A stretch of 54,775 bases of DNA. Origin: Spirochaetes bacterium ADurb.BinA120 (GTDB lineage: Bacteria; Spirochaetota; UBA4802; UBA5368). Every line of letters begins with the position of its first letter. Positions within the stretch are counted from its first letter, which is position 1. The stretch covers positions 1 through 54,775 of the forward strand of contig MVZN01000015.1 of assembly GCA_002069125.1 (NCBI GenBank), given 5' to 3'. The position numbers and the translations under genes were made by a program. Shown here piece by piece: positions 8,346 to 16,722 of this stretch. A model generated the notes under the pieces. That model saw only the letters and a program-made list of their open reading frames with translations. It had not been told where the DNA came from and searched no databases.

Positions 8346-9524
8346 TCATTTCTTGCCTTCGACGCGCTCCTCTCCGTCATGATGGGCGGCGTCTTTCCCT
8401 TCGGCCGCCTTTCCGTCTCCGGGCTTCGCCTTCTCCCCGGGGCCGCTTTTCTCCACGTAATCCTCGACCTTTATGGAGCCGGAGAAGCTTGCAAGCGCCG
8501 ACTCCTTCGAATAGCGGACGTAATTATCGGTGTGATGCGGCAGAAACCCCCTGTAATCCACTCCGTCCGGGGAACCGGAACCCTCGGCCGAAAGCATCTC
8601 CAGCATGGCCTTAATAATCTTGAAATTGAAGTCGTCCACGTATTCGCGGATGGTATCCTCCGCCTTTTCGAACTCGCGATTGAGTATGTACTGGGCCACG
8701 GTCTTTTCGGCCCGAAAGCGCACCCTGCGTTCGGTCTTCTTCTCGAAGGACCCCGCCTCGGCGTCGGCTTCGCCCTTTGTCTTTTCAGCGGAGGCATCCG
8801 CCGGGGTGGACTCGTAATAATCCCGGTTCAGTTCGTTCAAAAAAGCGTCCCCATTCTTCGCCAGGAACCTGCTATAGAATGGATTGCCCGCCTCTCGCTC
8901 CATCTCGAAGAGATGGTTGAATATCTTCGTTTTCATCTCGTCCGAGCGGCTCTCATAAAGGGCCAGGAAGGCGTAGCGCTTGGCCCTTCGCGACATCTTG
9001 ACGGTGTCGATATACTTGTAGATTTTATACGAGTAGAGCTTTGGGTTCGACGCCATGCCGATGGTGTAGTAGTTAAAGCCCACGGCCCTGTCGCGGTATC
9101 CGAGTGTCAGGTAGAGCTTGGCCCTGGAGTTTTTGGACCTGATGATCTCCGGTGCGAGGCTGTCGAGTATGTCCTTGGCCCCTTCCAGGTAGATATCCCT
9201 TGCCATATCCGCAAAAAGGCCCGCATTGACGCCCTCGGAAAGATACAGCCGCTTGAACGCGGCCTTGTAGTCGGACTGTAGAAAAGCGACCTCCGCGTTG
9301 AAATGATGGCGGTAGATCTCCCTGAAACGCTCCCTTTGCTCATCGCCGAAGTTGGTCACGCACACATCCATAAAATCGATAAAGCCCTTGTTTTCATTGA
9401 GCACCCGCTCGGTGGTCGTCTGGTCGGAATATGCGGCCGCCGGGGCGGCCGGGAACACCGTAACGGAGATGGCAAGGGCGACGCGTAGACAGAGCCCGAT
9501 GCCGGAATTATTTTTAATCAACAT
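8346..9524 (-). CDS. Exported protein of unknown function
   Basis: This 392-residue protein has a signal peptide (residues 1-31, ending PAAPAAA), so it should be periplasmic or surface-located. The body is helical and rich in Lys, Glu, Tyr and Phe (for example RFREIYRHHF, YSYKIYKYIDTVK). It ends in a low-complexity tail rich in Lys, Glu, Gly and Asp from about residue 355. A second charged linker (TPADASAEKTKGEADAEAG) sits near residue 240. No enzyme motif is visible. It is preceded by the small membrane-anchored gene on the same strand and is probably part of the same transcript. Confidence 0.8.
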   Translation of the reverse strand: MLIKNNSGIGLCLRVALAISVTVFPAAPAAAYSDQTTTERVLNENKGFIDFMDVCVTNFGDEQRERFREIYRHHFNAEVAFLQSDYKAAFKRLYLSEGVNAGLFADMARDIYLEGAKDILDSLAPEIIRSKNSRAKLYLTLGYRDRAVGFNYYTIGMASNPKLYSYKIYKYIDTVKMSRRAKRYAFLALYESRSDEMKTKIFNHLFEMEREAGNPFYSRFLAKNGDAFLNELNRDYYESTPADASAEKTKGEADAEAGSFEKKTERRVRFRAEKTVAQYILNREFEKAEDTIREYVDDFNFKIIKAMLEMLSAEGSGSPDGVDYRGFLPHHTDNYVRYSKESALASFSGSIKVEDYVEKSGPGEKAKPGDGKAAEGKDAAHHDGEERVEGKK

Positions 9525-9639
9525 TTCGCCGCACCCTGATCGTTGGAGTTACCGCCATACCATGCCTTCGAAATTGTCCCGCCCCGGCCAAGGCCGTCGC
9601 CGTCGACCGATACGCGACAGATCGAAAGGGGCCCGCCGC

Positions 9640-10107
9640 TCACTGCTCGACGAGCTCGATCTCGTTCGTCGCGACCACCTTTCCGTCCAGCGAGGCTTTT
9701 ATACGGTACCTGCCCGGCCGTTTGAAATAAACCGCGGGCACATAGGCGCCGAGCTCTTCGAAGTTCTTGTCGATCTCGAAGCTTATCTGCTTGTACCGCT
9801 TGAAGTCGTTGTTCTCGAAATACTCGATCTCCATCGAGAACATATTGGAATCGAGGTCTTCGAAGTTTCGTTTAATGAAAAAGTGCACCTTCTCCCCGAC
9901 GGTGTACCGTGTCACCTGCCTGGCATCGGTAGACGCTATCTCCTGGTTCGAGAGGATAAAGACGGCCTTGCCGTAACGCGTGGTGATAAAGATGAGATAG
10001 AAAACGACCACGAAAATCAACGCTACAAGCGCCACCTTCGCCACAAGCTTAATGGAGCCCGTCTTGCCGTTGTTATCAACGTTAACGCCCTGCTCTTCCA
10101 TATCCAT
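9640..10107 (-). CDS. Single-pass membrane protein with periplasmic beta domain, unknown function
   Basis: Residues 1-20 are polar, residues 22-46 form a membrane helix (VALVALIFVVVFYLIFI), and the remaining 110 residues look like a beta-rich domain outside the membrane, with strands such as TVGEKVHFFIKR and GRYRIKASLDG. The closing part (ELGAYVPAVYFKRPGRYRIKASL) resembles immunoglobulin-like or carbohydrate-binding sandwich folds in outline only. A G-rich run precedes two close ATGs (10107 and 10101). It is the first gene of the minus-strand run that continues to the metallo-hydrolase. Confidence 0.78.
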   Translation of the reverse strand: MDMEEQGVNVDNNGKTGSIKLVAKVALVALIFVVVFYLIFITTRYGKAVFILSNQEIASTDARQVTRYTVGEKVHFFIKRNFEDLDSNMFSMEIEYFENNDFKRYKQISFEIDKNFEELGAYVPAVYFKRPGRYRIKASLDGKVVATNEIELVEQ

Positions 10108-10586
10108 CCCCCCGCCTCAGCGGTCAGAATTTTCCATTGTATTCATTATCATTTTCGGCCGAAAATCGGGCGCCCAACAGATCATTTTTCCCCGCCCTGT
10201 TATGATAATGGGGCATGGCCCGAAAAAAGTCAACCAGCACACGCCCCCAACGGCGAAATCCGGCCGCCGGAGGCCTTTCATCCGCTCCCGGCCATACGCG
10301 GCCGTCACGCCGCATTCCTTTTGCGGGCCGGCATACACGCCTTAAATCGCGCATCGCGCCCATTGACAATCGAGGGCCGTAAAAATAAAATAATTCTATT
10401 GACAAAGACGCAATTAATGCGTAGAATGCGGCGCGGTTTGAGTTTCCGGAAATCCATATATAATAAACAGGATTGCGCATTCGATAAGTGGCGCAAAACG
10501 CCGCCCGGAAAATAACGACATCCCGGGGATCCGGTTTCGCCGTATCGCCGGTTTCCGATTCACTTTAACGTGTGTGGAACAGGGAA
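10108..10586. other. Gene-free divergent spacer
   Basis: This 479-base spacer separates divergent genes and is more AT-rich in its right half. I see no gene in it. It contains a perfect 16-base palindrome at 10151-10166, with centre CGGCCG, that could bind a dimeric regulator. It also contains a strong rightward promoter at 10399-10427. No convincing leftward promoter was found. Confidence 0.5.
10399..10427 (+). promoter_or_regulatory. Strong sigma-70 promoter for the tail-anchored protein gene
   Basis: A perfect TTGACA (10399-10404) is followed after 17 bases by TAGAAT (10422-10427), which matches five of six -10 positions, with an A-rich stretch just upstream. The start of transcription would be near 10434, giving a leader of about 150 bases before 10587. 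Confidence 0.65.
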
Positions 10587-11591
10587 ATGGCTGAAAACAG
10601 AACCCAGGGTGAATTCCTCGAAGGCGGAAGCTACCTTGTAGTAAAAGGCCGGTTTAAGTCGCAATCGCTTAACCTCTATGGAATCTTTTTTGTCGTCTTC
10701 GACACCGAAGGCTCCATAGAAAACCAGAACATCATCGTATCGACCTTCTCCAACGCCTTCGAACTCGAGCCCCACGTCGGCTGGGAGCGCTACGAGGAGA
10801 ACATCATGGAGCTCAAGTGGAAGGGCAACTTCAACTCCAGCATGAGCTCCTCGCTGATTGACCAGCTCAAGGCGGTCGCCACACAGCCCAATCTCAATTC
10901 GCAGCTTTACGAATCCGCCTCCGGTTACGATTACGATCGCGTCGAGATATTCTTCTCCGACATGCTCTACCGCATAGTTCACGACAAAAACCTGATACTC
11001 GAGATAGGCATACAGGAAGTAACGGAGGAGGAGTTCAAGGCGGCCCGCGAGAGACGCCAGCAGGCGGTGGAGACCCCGGCCGCACAGGCGGCGAAGAAGG
11101 GTTACAACGTCGAGGACGGCTCGGTCATCCTGCCGCTTCAGCCCATACTGGCCCCGGTAAAGGGCAAACCCCTGTACGAGCTTAAAATCGGCGACCGGAT
11201 AATGGCCAAGATCGTCGCCAACTCGGAGCGCGAAAAATACTTCATAGAAATATTGAACCTCAGGGTGGAAGACCACGTCCGGCCGGTGCCCTGCGAGGTT
11301 ATCGACATCAAGGCGAGCAGTAAAAACGATCCCATAGAAATACTCTCCCAGATCGCGCCCGGCATCTACGGTAAAATGGTGGAAGACGAACGGCAGGTCA
11401 AGCTGCGTATGTACGACCCCATGGTGGACGGCCCCATCAGTAAAAAGACCATTCCCGTCAGAAATCCCCTGAAGGAGCAGCCCACAAACGCCGCCCCGGA
11501 GGGGGGGGTGTCCCGGATGACCTACTTTATAATGGGGCTTTTCGCGCTGCTTTTGGTAATCTTCATAATCCTTATTTACCTAAGTTTCTGA
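10587..11591 (+). CDS. Tail-anchored membrane protein of unknown function
   Basis: This 334-residue protein has no signal peptide and ends in one membrane helix (about residues 309-333, with MGLFALLLVIFIILIYL), so most of it should face the cytoplasm. The soluble part is alpha/beta: strands near residues 14-50 (SYLVVKGRF, GIFFVVFDTEG), a Gln/Ala-rich linker near 155-170, and a second strand-rich domain (YELKIGDRIMAKIV, PVPCEVIDIKA). I do not recognise the family but it looks conserved rather than random. The ATG at 10587 is taken; a GTG at 10572 in frame is the alternative. It is the first gene after a strong promoter. Confidence 0.82.
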   Translation: MAENRTQGEFLEGGSYLVVKGRFKSQSLNLYGIFFVVFDTEGSIENQNIIVSTFSNAFELEPHVGWERYEENIMELKWKGNFNSSMSSSLIDQLKAVATQPNLNSQLYESASGYDYDRVEIFFSDMLYRIVHDKNLILEIGIQEVTEEEFKAARERRQQAVETPAAQAAKKGYNVEDGSVILPLQPILAPVKGKPLYELKIGDRIMAKIVANSEREKYFIEILNLRVEDHVRPVPCEVIDIKASSKNDPIEILSQIAPGIYGKMVEDERQVKLRMYDPMVDGPISKKTIPVRNPLKEQPTNAAPEGGVSRMTYFIMGLFALLLVIFIILIYLSF

Positions 11592-11741
11592 TTACCGAAC
11601 AGTGGGAGTTCCGACCCCCGGGCCGTTTAGAGTGGCTTGCATCCTCTCCGGGGGACGCGTCTACTTTGGGAAGCAGGCGGGAGAAAAGACCGGTTAACCT
11701 GGTCCGCCATTTCCGGGGCTAATAAACCACCTTCCTTTGTG

Positions 11742-11757
11742 CCGATACATATATCGG
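11742..11757 (+). other. Short hairpin before the small ORF preceding glutamine synthetase
   Basis: CCGATA and TATCGG pair around a CATA loop, ending 10 bases before the AGGAGGT ribosome-binding site at 11768-11774. It could influence initiation of the 42-residue ORF. No other regulatory element is clear in the spacer 11592-11767, which is GC-rich and could be structured. Confidence 0.35.
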
Positions 11758-11779
11758 AAGCGCATACAGGAGGTGGGTT

Positions 11780-11908
11780 ATGTTCTACATACTTCTTCGC
11801 CTGCTGTACGAGGAGATGGAGAGCGGGATGATTTCGCCGCGGGAATATCGTTCGGCCGTGGAGAAAGTCGCCATGATCCACGGCTTCAGGAGAAACGGAA
11901 TACGGTAG
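11780..11908 (+). CDS. 42-residue protein encoded immediately upstream of glutamine synthetase
   Basis: The ATG has a full AGGAGGT Shine-Dalgarno sequence 5 bases upstream, the best in the window. The product begins MFYILLRLLYEEMESG, carries a middle part ISPREYRSAVEKVAMIHG and ends FRRNGIR; it looks like two amphipathic helices with a basic tail. The TAG stop is directly followed by the ATG of glutamine synthetase, with no intervening base, and the latter has no separate ribosome-binding site, so the two should be translationally coupled. I do not recognise a family. Small proteins that bind glutamine synthetase are known in cyanobacteria and archaea; a similar role here is only a suggestion. 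Confidence 0.72.
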   Translation: MFYILLRLLYEEMESGMISPREYRSAVEKVAMIHGFRRNGIR

Positions 11909-13234
11909 ATGAGCAGAGACAGGGAATACATACTGAAGCTCGCCGCCGAAAACCGGGTGAAATTCATCCGCTTGTGGTTTTCGGACATCCTGGGCTTTCT
12001 TAAAAGCTTCGCCATAACCATTGACGAGCTCGAGGACGCCCTTGTCCAGGGGGTGCGTTTCGACGGCTCCACCCTCCAGGGGGCCATCCGCCGGGACGAG
12101 TCCGAGATGATAGCCCTTCCCGACACCTCGACCTTTCAGGTGCTTCCGTGGCGTCCCCGGGAGGACTCGGTGGCCCGCATGTTCTGCGACATATACCGCA
12201 ACGACATGACCCCCTACGAGGGGGACTCGCGCTACGTGCTCAAAAGGATGCTGCGCAGGGCGTCCGATGAGGGCTATTCGTTTTATACCGGTCCGGAGAT
12301 AGAGTTCTTTTTCTTTAAAAACTCATCGTCTCCGGAGATCCTCGACCGCGGCGGATATTACGACCTAACCCCGCTCGACATGGCATCGGACTACCGACGG
12401 CAGACGGTCCTAACCCTCGAGAAGATGGGCATAGGGGTCATATCCTCTCACCATGAGGGGGCCCACAGCCAGCACGAGATCGACCTTAGGCACGAGAACG
12501 CGCTTACAATGGCCGATAACATCATGACCTTCAGGCTAATCGTCAAGGAGATCGGCCAGTCCAACGGCATTTACGCCTCTTTTATGCCCAAACCCCTGGC
12601 CGAGCAGAACGGTTCGGGCATGCACATCCACCAGTCCCTTTTCCTCGACGAGGAGAACATCTTCTTCGATTACACCGATGAATCGCGTCTCTCCGTTGAG
12701 GGCAGGCGCTATATAGCGGGGCTACTCCGACACTCGAGGGAGTTTTTCGCAATCACCAACCAGTGGATAAATTCCTACAAGCGACTTTTATACGGCTTCG
12801 AGGCGCCCACGCACATTTCGTGGAGCACCCGATGCGACACCTCTCTCATACGCGTACCCGAGTGCAACCCCGACAAGCCCGGCGCCATGCGCGTGGAGCT
12901 TCGCAACCCGGACCCCGCGTGCAATCCATATCTCGTTTTCGCCGCGGTGCTCGCAAGCGGCCTTAAAGGAATAAGCGAGCGCTACGAACTGCCCCCTCCG
13001 CTCGACCCGGACCGAAAGCTGGCCAGCCGGGCGGATTTCCAGAAGATGGGGCTTGAGCCTCTGCCCACAAATCTCGGCGAGGCGCTTGTCGACCTCGGAA
13101 AAAGCGCCCTGATGCGGGACGCGCTGGGAGACCGGCTCGTCGACAACTTTATAGAAAACAAGATGTTCGAGATCGACCGCTTCAACTCCCACATCACCGA
13201 TTACGAAATAAGCGAATACCTGCCCATACTCTAA
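11909..13234 (+). CDS. glnA: Glutamine synthetase, type I (short, non-adenylylated class)
   Basis: Glutamine synthetase joins ammonia to glutamate with ATP and is the main nitrogen-assimilation enzyme. At 441 residues it fits the GSI-alpha length and lacks the adenylylation segment of the longer beta class. Active-site signatures are present: RFDGSTLQG near residue 50, GPEIEFF near 128-134, EGAHSQHEID near 185, GSGMHIHQS at 235-243, NSYKRL with EAP near 290-300, and RVELRNPDPACNPY near 325-340. The EGAHSQHEID motif differs a little from the more usual EVAPGQHEID, so a gamma-glutamyl-amine ligase role is a minor alternative. The start abuts the 42-residue ORF, and an oxidoreductase gene follows after 17 bases. 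Confidence 0.9.
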   Translation: MSRDREYILKLAAENRVKFIRLWFSDILGFLKSFAITIDELEDALVQGVRFDGSTLQGAIRRDESEMIALPDTSTFQVLPWRPREDSVARMFCDIYRNDMTPYEGDSRYVLKRMLRRASDEGYSFYTGPEIEFFFFKNSSSPEILDRGGYYDLTPLDMASDYRRQTVLTLEKMGIGVISSHHEGAHSQHEIDLRHENALTMADNIMTFRLIVKEIGQSNGIYASFMPKPLAEQNGSGMHIHQSLFLDEENIFFDYTDESRLSVEGRRYIAGLLRHSREFFAITNQWINSYKRLLYGFEAPTHISWSTRCDTSLIRVPECNPDKPGAMRVELRNPDPACNPYLVFAAVLASGLKGISERYELPPPLDPDRKLASRADFQKMGLEPLPTNLGEALVDLGKSALMRDALGDRLVDNFIENKMFEIDRFNSHITDYEISEYLPIL

Positions 13235-13251
13235 GGGCCGTGCGGCCATCC

Positions 13252-14337
13252 ATGAAACGACCGCGCATAGCGCTCATCGGCTGCGGAAGGATCGGGTTTC
13301 TGCTCGAATCCGACCCTCTCCGCCATAAACCATGCACTCATTATGGCGGGGCATTATCGGCCGGCCTTGCGGTTACTCACGCGTGCGACACCGATCCCGA
13401 AAGGCTGAACGCGTTCGTGCGCGCGTCGGGCATACCCCGCGAAAACGCCTTCACAAGCCACCAGGAGCTTATCGATTCGGCCCATCCCGAGCTCGTCATC
13501 GTCGCCACCTGGACCGAAACGCACGCGGAAATAGGCATAAGGGCCGCCCATGGCGGCGCGCGTGTGATCGTCTGCGAGAAACCCCTGGCCGCAAGCCTGA
13601 AAGACGCCGCAAGCCTCATCGCCGCCTGCAAGCGGCGCGGCGCCGGGCTCATCGTAAACCACGAGCGCAGATATGACCCGCGTTACGCCAGAATAAGGAG
13701 CATGATCGAAGAGGGCCTAATAGGACAGGTGCGAACCGTGCACGCCTCCATACTTACCGGCGGATTCCGGGGAGTTTCGCGCACGGAGATGGGCGGCGGG
13801 CCCCTGCTGCACGACGGCACCCACATGATCGACATAATACGCTTTCTTTTCGGGGAGATCGCCTCGGTATCCGGCCGGTTCGACCGGGCGGGAAACCGCA
13901 CGAGCGGTTTCGAGGACCGCGCGACGGCCTGGATCAGGACGCGCGGCGGGATCGATGTATTCCTCGAGGCCGGCGGCCCCAGGGATTACTTCGTCTTCGA
14001 GCTTTTAATCTCCGGCACGAAGGGAAAAATCGTCGCTGGGAACGGCTATCAGTCGCTCCACACAGCGAGGAGGTCCCGGTATTATACCGGCTTTAACGAC
14101 CTGGCGGAGCGGCCGTTCCCGCGTTTCAGGCGCGACAACTACTTCACCATGGAATATCGCGAGGCCGCCAGAATGCTCGCCGGGGAGGACATACAGGCGA
14201 CCTCGGGGGGCGAGGACGCCTACAGGGCTATCGAGGCTATCCACGCCATCTATCTTTCCTCCTCAAAAGGCGGAAAAATTGTTGAATTGCCGATCAAACC
14301 GGGTATAATCAGCATGAAAAAAATATTCGGAATCTGA
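13252..14337 (+). CDS. Gfo/Idh/MocA family NAD(P)-dependent oxidoreductase
   Basis: This 361-residue soluble dehydrogenase has an N-terminal Rossmann fold with ALIGCGRIGFL near residues 6-16. The family catalytic Lys lies in CEKPLA near residue 106. The C-terminal alpha/beta domain carries GGGPLLHDGTHMIDIIRFLFG near residues 182-202, where the GTHMIDIIRF part is the usual active-site Asp/His segment. Substrates in this family are sugars, inositols and nucleotide sugars; the specific one cannot be read here. The ATG at 13252 fits the fold; a GTG 12 bases upstream is possible. It follows glutamine synthetase by 17 bases and may be co-transcribed. Confidence 0.88.
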   Translation: MKRPRIALIGCGRIGFLLESDPLRHKPCTHYGGALSAGLAVTHACDTDPERLNAFVRASGIPRENAFTSHQELIDSAHPELVIVATWTETHAEIGIRAAHGGARVIVCEKPLAASLKDAASLIAACKRRGAGLIVNHERRYDPRYARIRSMIEEGLIGQVRTVHASILTGGFRGVSRTEMGGGPLLHDGTHMIDIIRFLFGEIASVSGRFDRAGNRTSGFEDRATAWIRTRGGIDVFLEAGGPRDYFVFELLISGTKGKIVAGNGYQSLHTARRSRYYTGFNDLAERPFPRFRRDNYFTMEYREAARMLAGEDIQATSGGEDAYRAIEAIHAIYLSSSKGGKIVELPIKPGIISMKKIFGI

Positions 14338-14440
14338 TCGCTCGCGAAAGGCGGAAAGTCAATATCGAACACGGGCTGACCGGCCGGACGCAGGGTCACG
14401 GCCGCGAGAGACCGAAATTCAAATACCCGGCTGGCGGGAC

Positions 14441-14782
14441 ATGGAAATAAAATCCGGAAAAATCGGCAAGGACGCCGTCGTACTCACCATCAAGGGAAGG
14501 TTCAATATCGAGCAGGTCGAGTCGTTCGAGACCGCGCTCGAAAAATGCGCCGGCAGCAAGTGGGTGATCCTGGACCTCTCCGCCATGAATTATATAGATT
14601 CCTCGGGGATCGGCTCCCTTATCAAGGCGGTCAATATCGCCAAAAACGAGAAGCGCGAGATAATCCTGCACAGCATCGATCCGGCCATCATGAACGTCTT
14701 CCGACTCGCGTACCTGGACAAGTTTTTCAGCATCCGGACGCGCGAGGAGCTTGCCAAGCTCTTTCCCGGCGCCCATTTCTGA
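14441..14782 (+). CDS. STAS-domain anti-sigma factor antagonist
   Basis: This 113-residue protein is a single STAS domain of the SpoIIAA/RsbV type, which binds and inactivates anti-sigma kinases. The strand-loop-helix with the phosphorylation site is seen in DLSAMNYIDSSGIGSLIKA (about residues 46-64), with the Ser pair as the kinase target. No kinase or sigma factor gene is adjacent. It is separated by about 100 bases from the oxidoreductase and ends 34 bases before the convergent riboflavin synthase gene. Confidence 0.92.
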   Translation: MEIKSGKIGKDAVVLTIKGRFNIEQVESFETALEKCAGSKWVILDLSAMNYIDSSGIGSLIKAVNIAKNEKREIILHSIDPAIMNVFRLAYLDKFFSIRTREELAKLFPGAHF

Positions 14783-14816
14783 TTCCGGGCGCGCCGCTTC
14801 CTCCGGTCCCGCAAAG

Positions 14817-15473
14817 CTACAGGTAGCCGCCCTCCATGAGCTTTCGTTTAAGGACCTCCTCTCCCGCGTCCGCTTCCCCGGTTTCCCGCCGCCCCATCAT
14901 CCGCTCCACGTATTTGGCAAGTATATCGACTTCTATATTGACGCTGTCGCCGGCCTTCCGCTCCGGAAGGGTGGTTTTGGAAACGGTTTCGGGGATGATG
15001 TAGAGGCCGAAGCCGCCGGGCTCGAGCGAGACCACGGTTAGCGAAACCCCGTCCACGGCCACAGAGCCCTTCGGGACGATGTACCCGCCCATGGATTCGG
15101 ATACCCGTATAACGATCTCCATCCCATCCGAGTCGCGGCGCACGGAGGAAATTACCCCGCGGCCGTCCACATGTCCCTGCACGATGTGCCCTCCGAATCT
15201 CCCGGACGCTGTCATCGCCCGTTCGAGGTTTACCCGCCTCCCCGGGCCGAACGAGCCCAGCGTGGTCGCCTGAAGCGTAACCCTCGAGCAGAAGAACGAA
15301 AACGACCCGCCGCCGATACGCGTCACAGTCTGGCAGGCGCCGTCTATCGAAATGGAATCGCCAACGGCGGTACCCTGAAGCACAACATCCGCGGAGACGG
15401 TCAGTGTGGCCCCCGTCCCGGAGGGCACGGTTTTTACGACGACACCCGTCTCTTCGATCAAACCCGTAAACAC
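14817..15473 (-). CDS. ribE: Riboflavin synthase, alpha subunit
   Basis: Riboflavin synthase converts two lumazines to riboflavin and a pyrimidine. The 218-residue protein has the two lumazine-binding barrels: VFTGLIEETG opens the first, with SISIDGACQTV near residue 42, and GGHIVQGHVDG near residue 97 opens the second, with VDGVSLTVV near residue 140. The start is a GTG at 15473, as the family begins with this motif and a GGGGGA element lies about 6 bases upstream. A longer open frame to 15542 would overlap ribD and lacks similarity. It follows ribD by 34 bases; ribA/B and ribH are not in the window. Confidence 0.93.
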   Translation of the reverse strand: MFTGLIEETGVVVKTVPSGTGATLTVSADVVLQGTAVGDSISIDGACQTVTRIGGGSFSFFCSRVTLQATTLGSFGPGRRVNLERAMTASGRFGGHIVQGHVDGRGVISSVRRDSDGMEIVIRVSESMGGYIVPKGSVAVDGVSLTVVSLEPGGFGLYIIPETVSKTTLPERKAGDSVNIEVDILAKYVERMMGRRETGEADAGEEVLKRKLMEGGYL

Positions 15474-15507
15474 CTTAATCCCCCAGAAAAACCCTAAGCT
15501 TGGCCCA

Positions 15508-16722
15508 TCAGCCGTTTCCGGCGTAGGCGGCGTAGAGAACATCGCCGTCCAGGCCGACGGTGGTTACATCCCTAAGACAAAGCGACTCGTCCACCGCCCC
15601 CACACCGGCACCGTTTGTAACCGGGACTCCGCCGCCGAAAACGCGCGGGGCGATGAAATAGAGCAACTGGTCGACCGCGCCCGCCTCGAAAAACGATGCC
15701 GCAAGGGCGCCTCCACCTTCGAGCAGCGCCATCACTATGCCACGCCGGTGCAGCAGGCGCAGGGCATTGTCCACAATTTCCGCCGGGCCCGCGCCCTCCA
15801 CAAATTCCAGCCTTCCCGTTTCCTCGAGCTCTCGGAGATACTCCAGGTCGGCGCGCCGCCGCAAGCCTCTCCTCTCCTCCATCGATCCGATAAAGAGCAC
15901 CCTGCCGTCGCCCATTATCTTAAGCTCGGGCGCAAGCCCGTCGGGAAGCCCGATCACCACGCGAAGCGGCGAGGCCGAGTCGTTAAACGCGTCCGATTCG
16001 AGGAGCAGCTTTATAAAATGATTGGCGTATCCTTCGATGCGCCGCCCGCCGGCCCCGAAGCGTCTTCGAACGTCCCTGGCGAACGAATTCATGCGGACAG
16101 TAAGCTCGGGATTGTCCTTTTCCAGCGTGCCTCTTCCTATGATGACGGCGTCGGCGATCGAACGAAGGCGGTGAACGACGTACCTGGACGCCTCGCCGGA
16201 GATCCAGCGGGAATCGCCAGTACGGGTCGCTATGCGCCCGTCGAGGGAGATGGCGGCCTTGTGAATTACGAAGGGCCTGCCGCTTAGAATAAATTTTTCG
16301 AAGGGGCGGATGAGGTCGCGCGCCTCGGAGGCCATCTCGTCCATCATAACGACCTCCACCCCCGCGCCCCGCAGGCACTCCACCCCCTTCCCGGCAACGC
16401 GCGGATTCGGATCGAGTATGGGGATTACGACGCGCCGAACACCCGAGGCGATGATCGCCTCCGTGCATGGAGGAGTCCTGCCGTGGTGGCAGCAGGGTTC
16501 CATCGTGACGTACATGTCACAGCCCTCCGCCGGAGCAACCGCCCCCTTGATGGCGCACACCTCGGCGTGGTCTCCGCCACAGGCGCGGGTTGCGCCCGTG
16601 GATACGACCTCTCCGTCGCGCACAAGGACTGCTCCGACCGAGGGGTTCGGGGAGGTGCCGCCCATGCCCGCGAACGCCAGCCTTAGAGCCTGCTCCATGT
16701 AAGCCCGGTCAATACCCCCCAT
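15508..16722 (-). CDS. ribD: Bifunctional riboflavin biosynthesis deaminase/reductase
   Basis: RibD deaminates the GTP-cyclohydrolase product and then reduces the ribose side chain. The N-terminal deaminase has GDHAEV near residue 49 and PCCHHGRTPPC near residues 75-85, giving the zinc ligands. The C-terminal reductase has KAAISLDGRIAT near residue 158 and DAVIIGRGTLEKDNP near residue 187. At 404 residues it is somewhat longer than the usual 360-380 because of an insertion around residues 205-290. The ATG at 16722 overlaps the end of the preceding TPR-like gene by 14 bases; the first residues match the family, so this start is likely real. Confidence 0.93.
   Translation of the reverse strand: MGGIDRAYMEQALRLAFAGMGGTSPNPSVGAVLVRDGEVVSTGATRACGGDHAEVCAIKGAVAPAEGCDMYVTMEPCCHHGRTPPCTEAIIASGVRRVVIPILDPNPRVAGKGVECLRGAGVEVVMMDEMASEARDLIRPFEKFILSGRPFVIHKAAISLDGRIATRTGDSRWISGEASRYVVHRLRSIADAVIIGRGTLEKDNPELTVRMNSFARDVRRRFGAGGRRIEGYANHFIKLLLESDAFNDSASPLRVVIGLPDGLAPELKIMGDGRVLFIGSMEERRGLRRRADLEYLRELEETGRLEFVEGAGPAEIVDNALRLLHRRGIVMALLEGGGALAASFFEAGAVDQLLYFIAPRVFGGGVPVTNGAGVGAVDESLCLRDVTTVGLDGDVLYAAYAGNG

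Noticed and set aside
8081-9281. Plus-strand open frames across 8081-9281
   Set aside because: They lie opposite the exported-protein gene, give Arg/Pro-rich or family-less products, and arise from the high GC content.
15474-15542. Longer N-terminus for riboflavin synthase overlapping ribD
   Set aside because: The family starts at the FTGLIEE motif, and a GTG with a good ribosome-binding site sits there.
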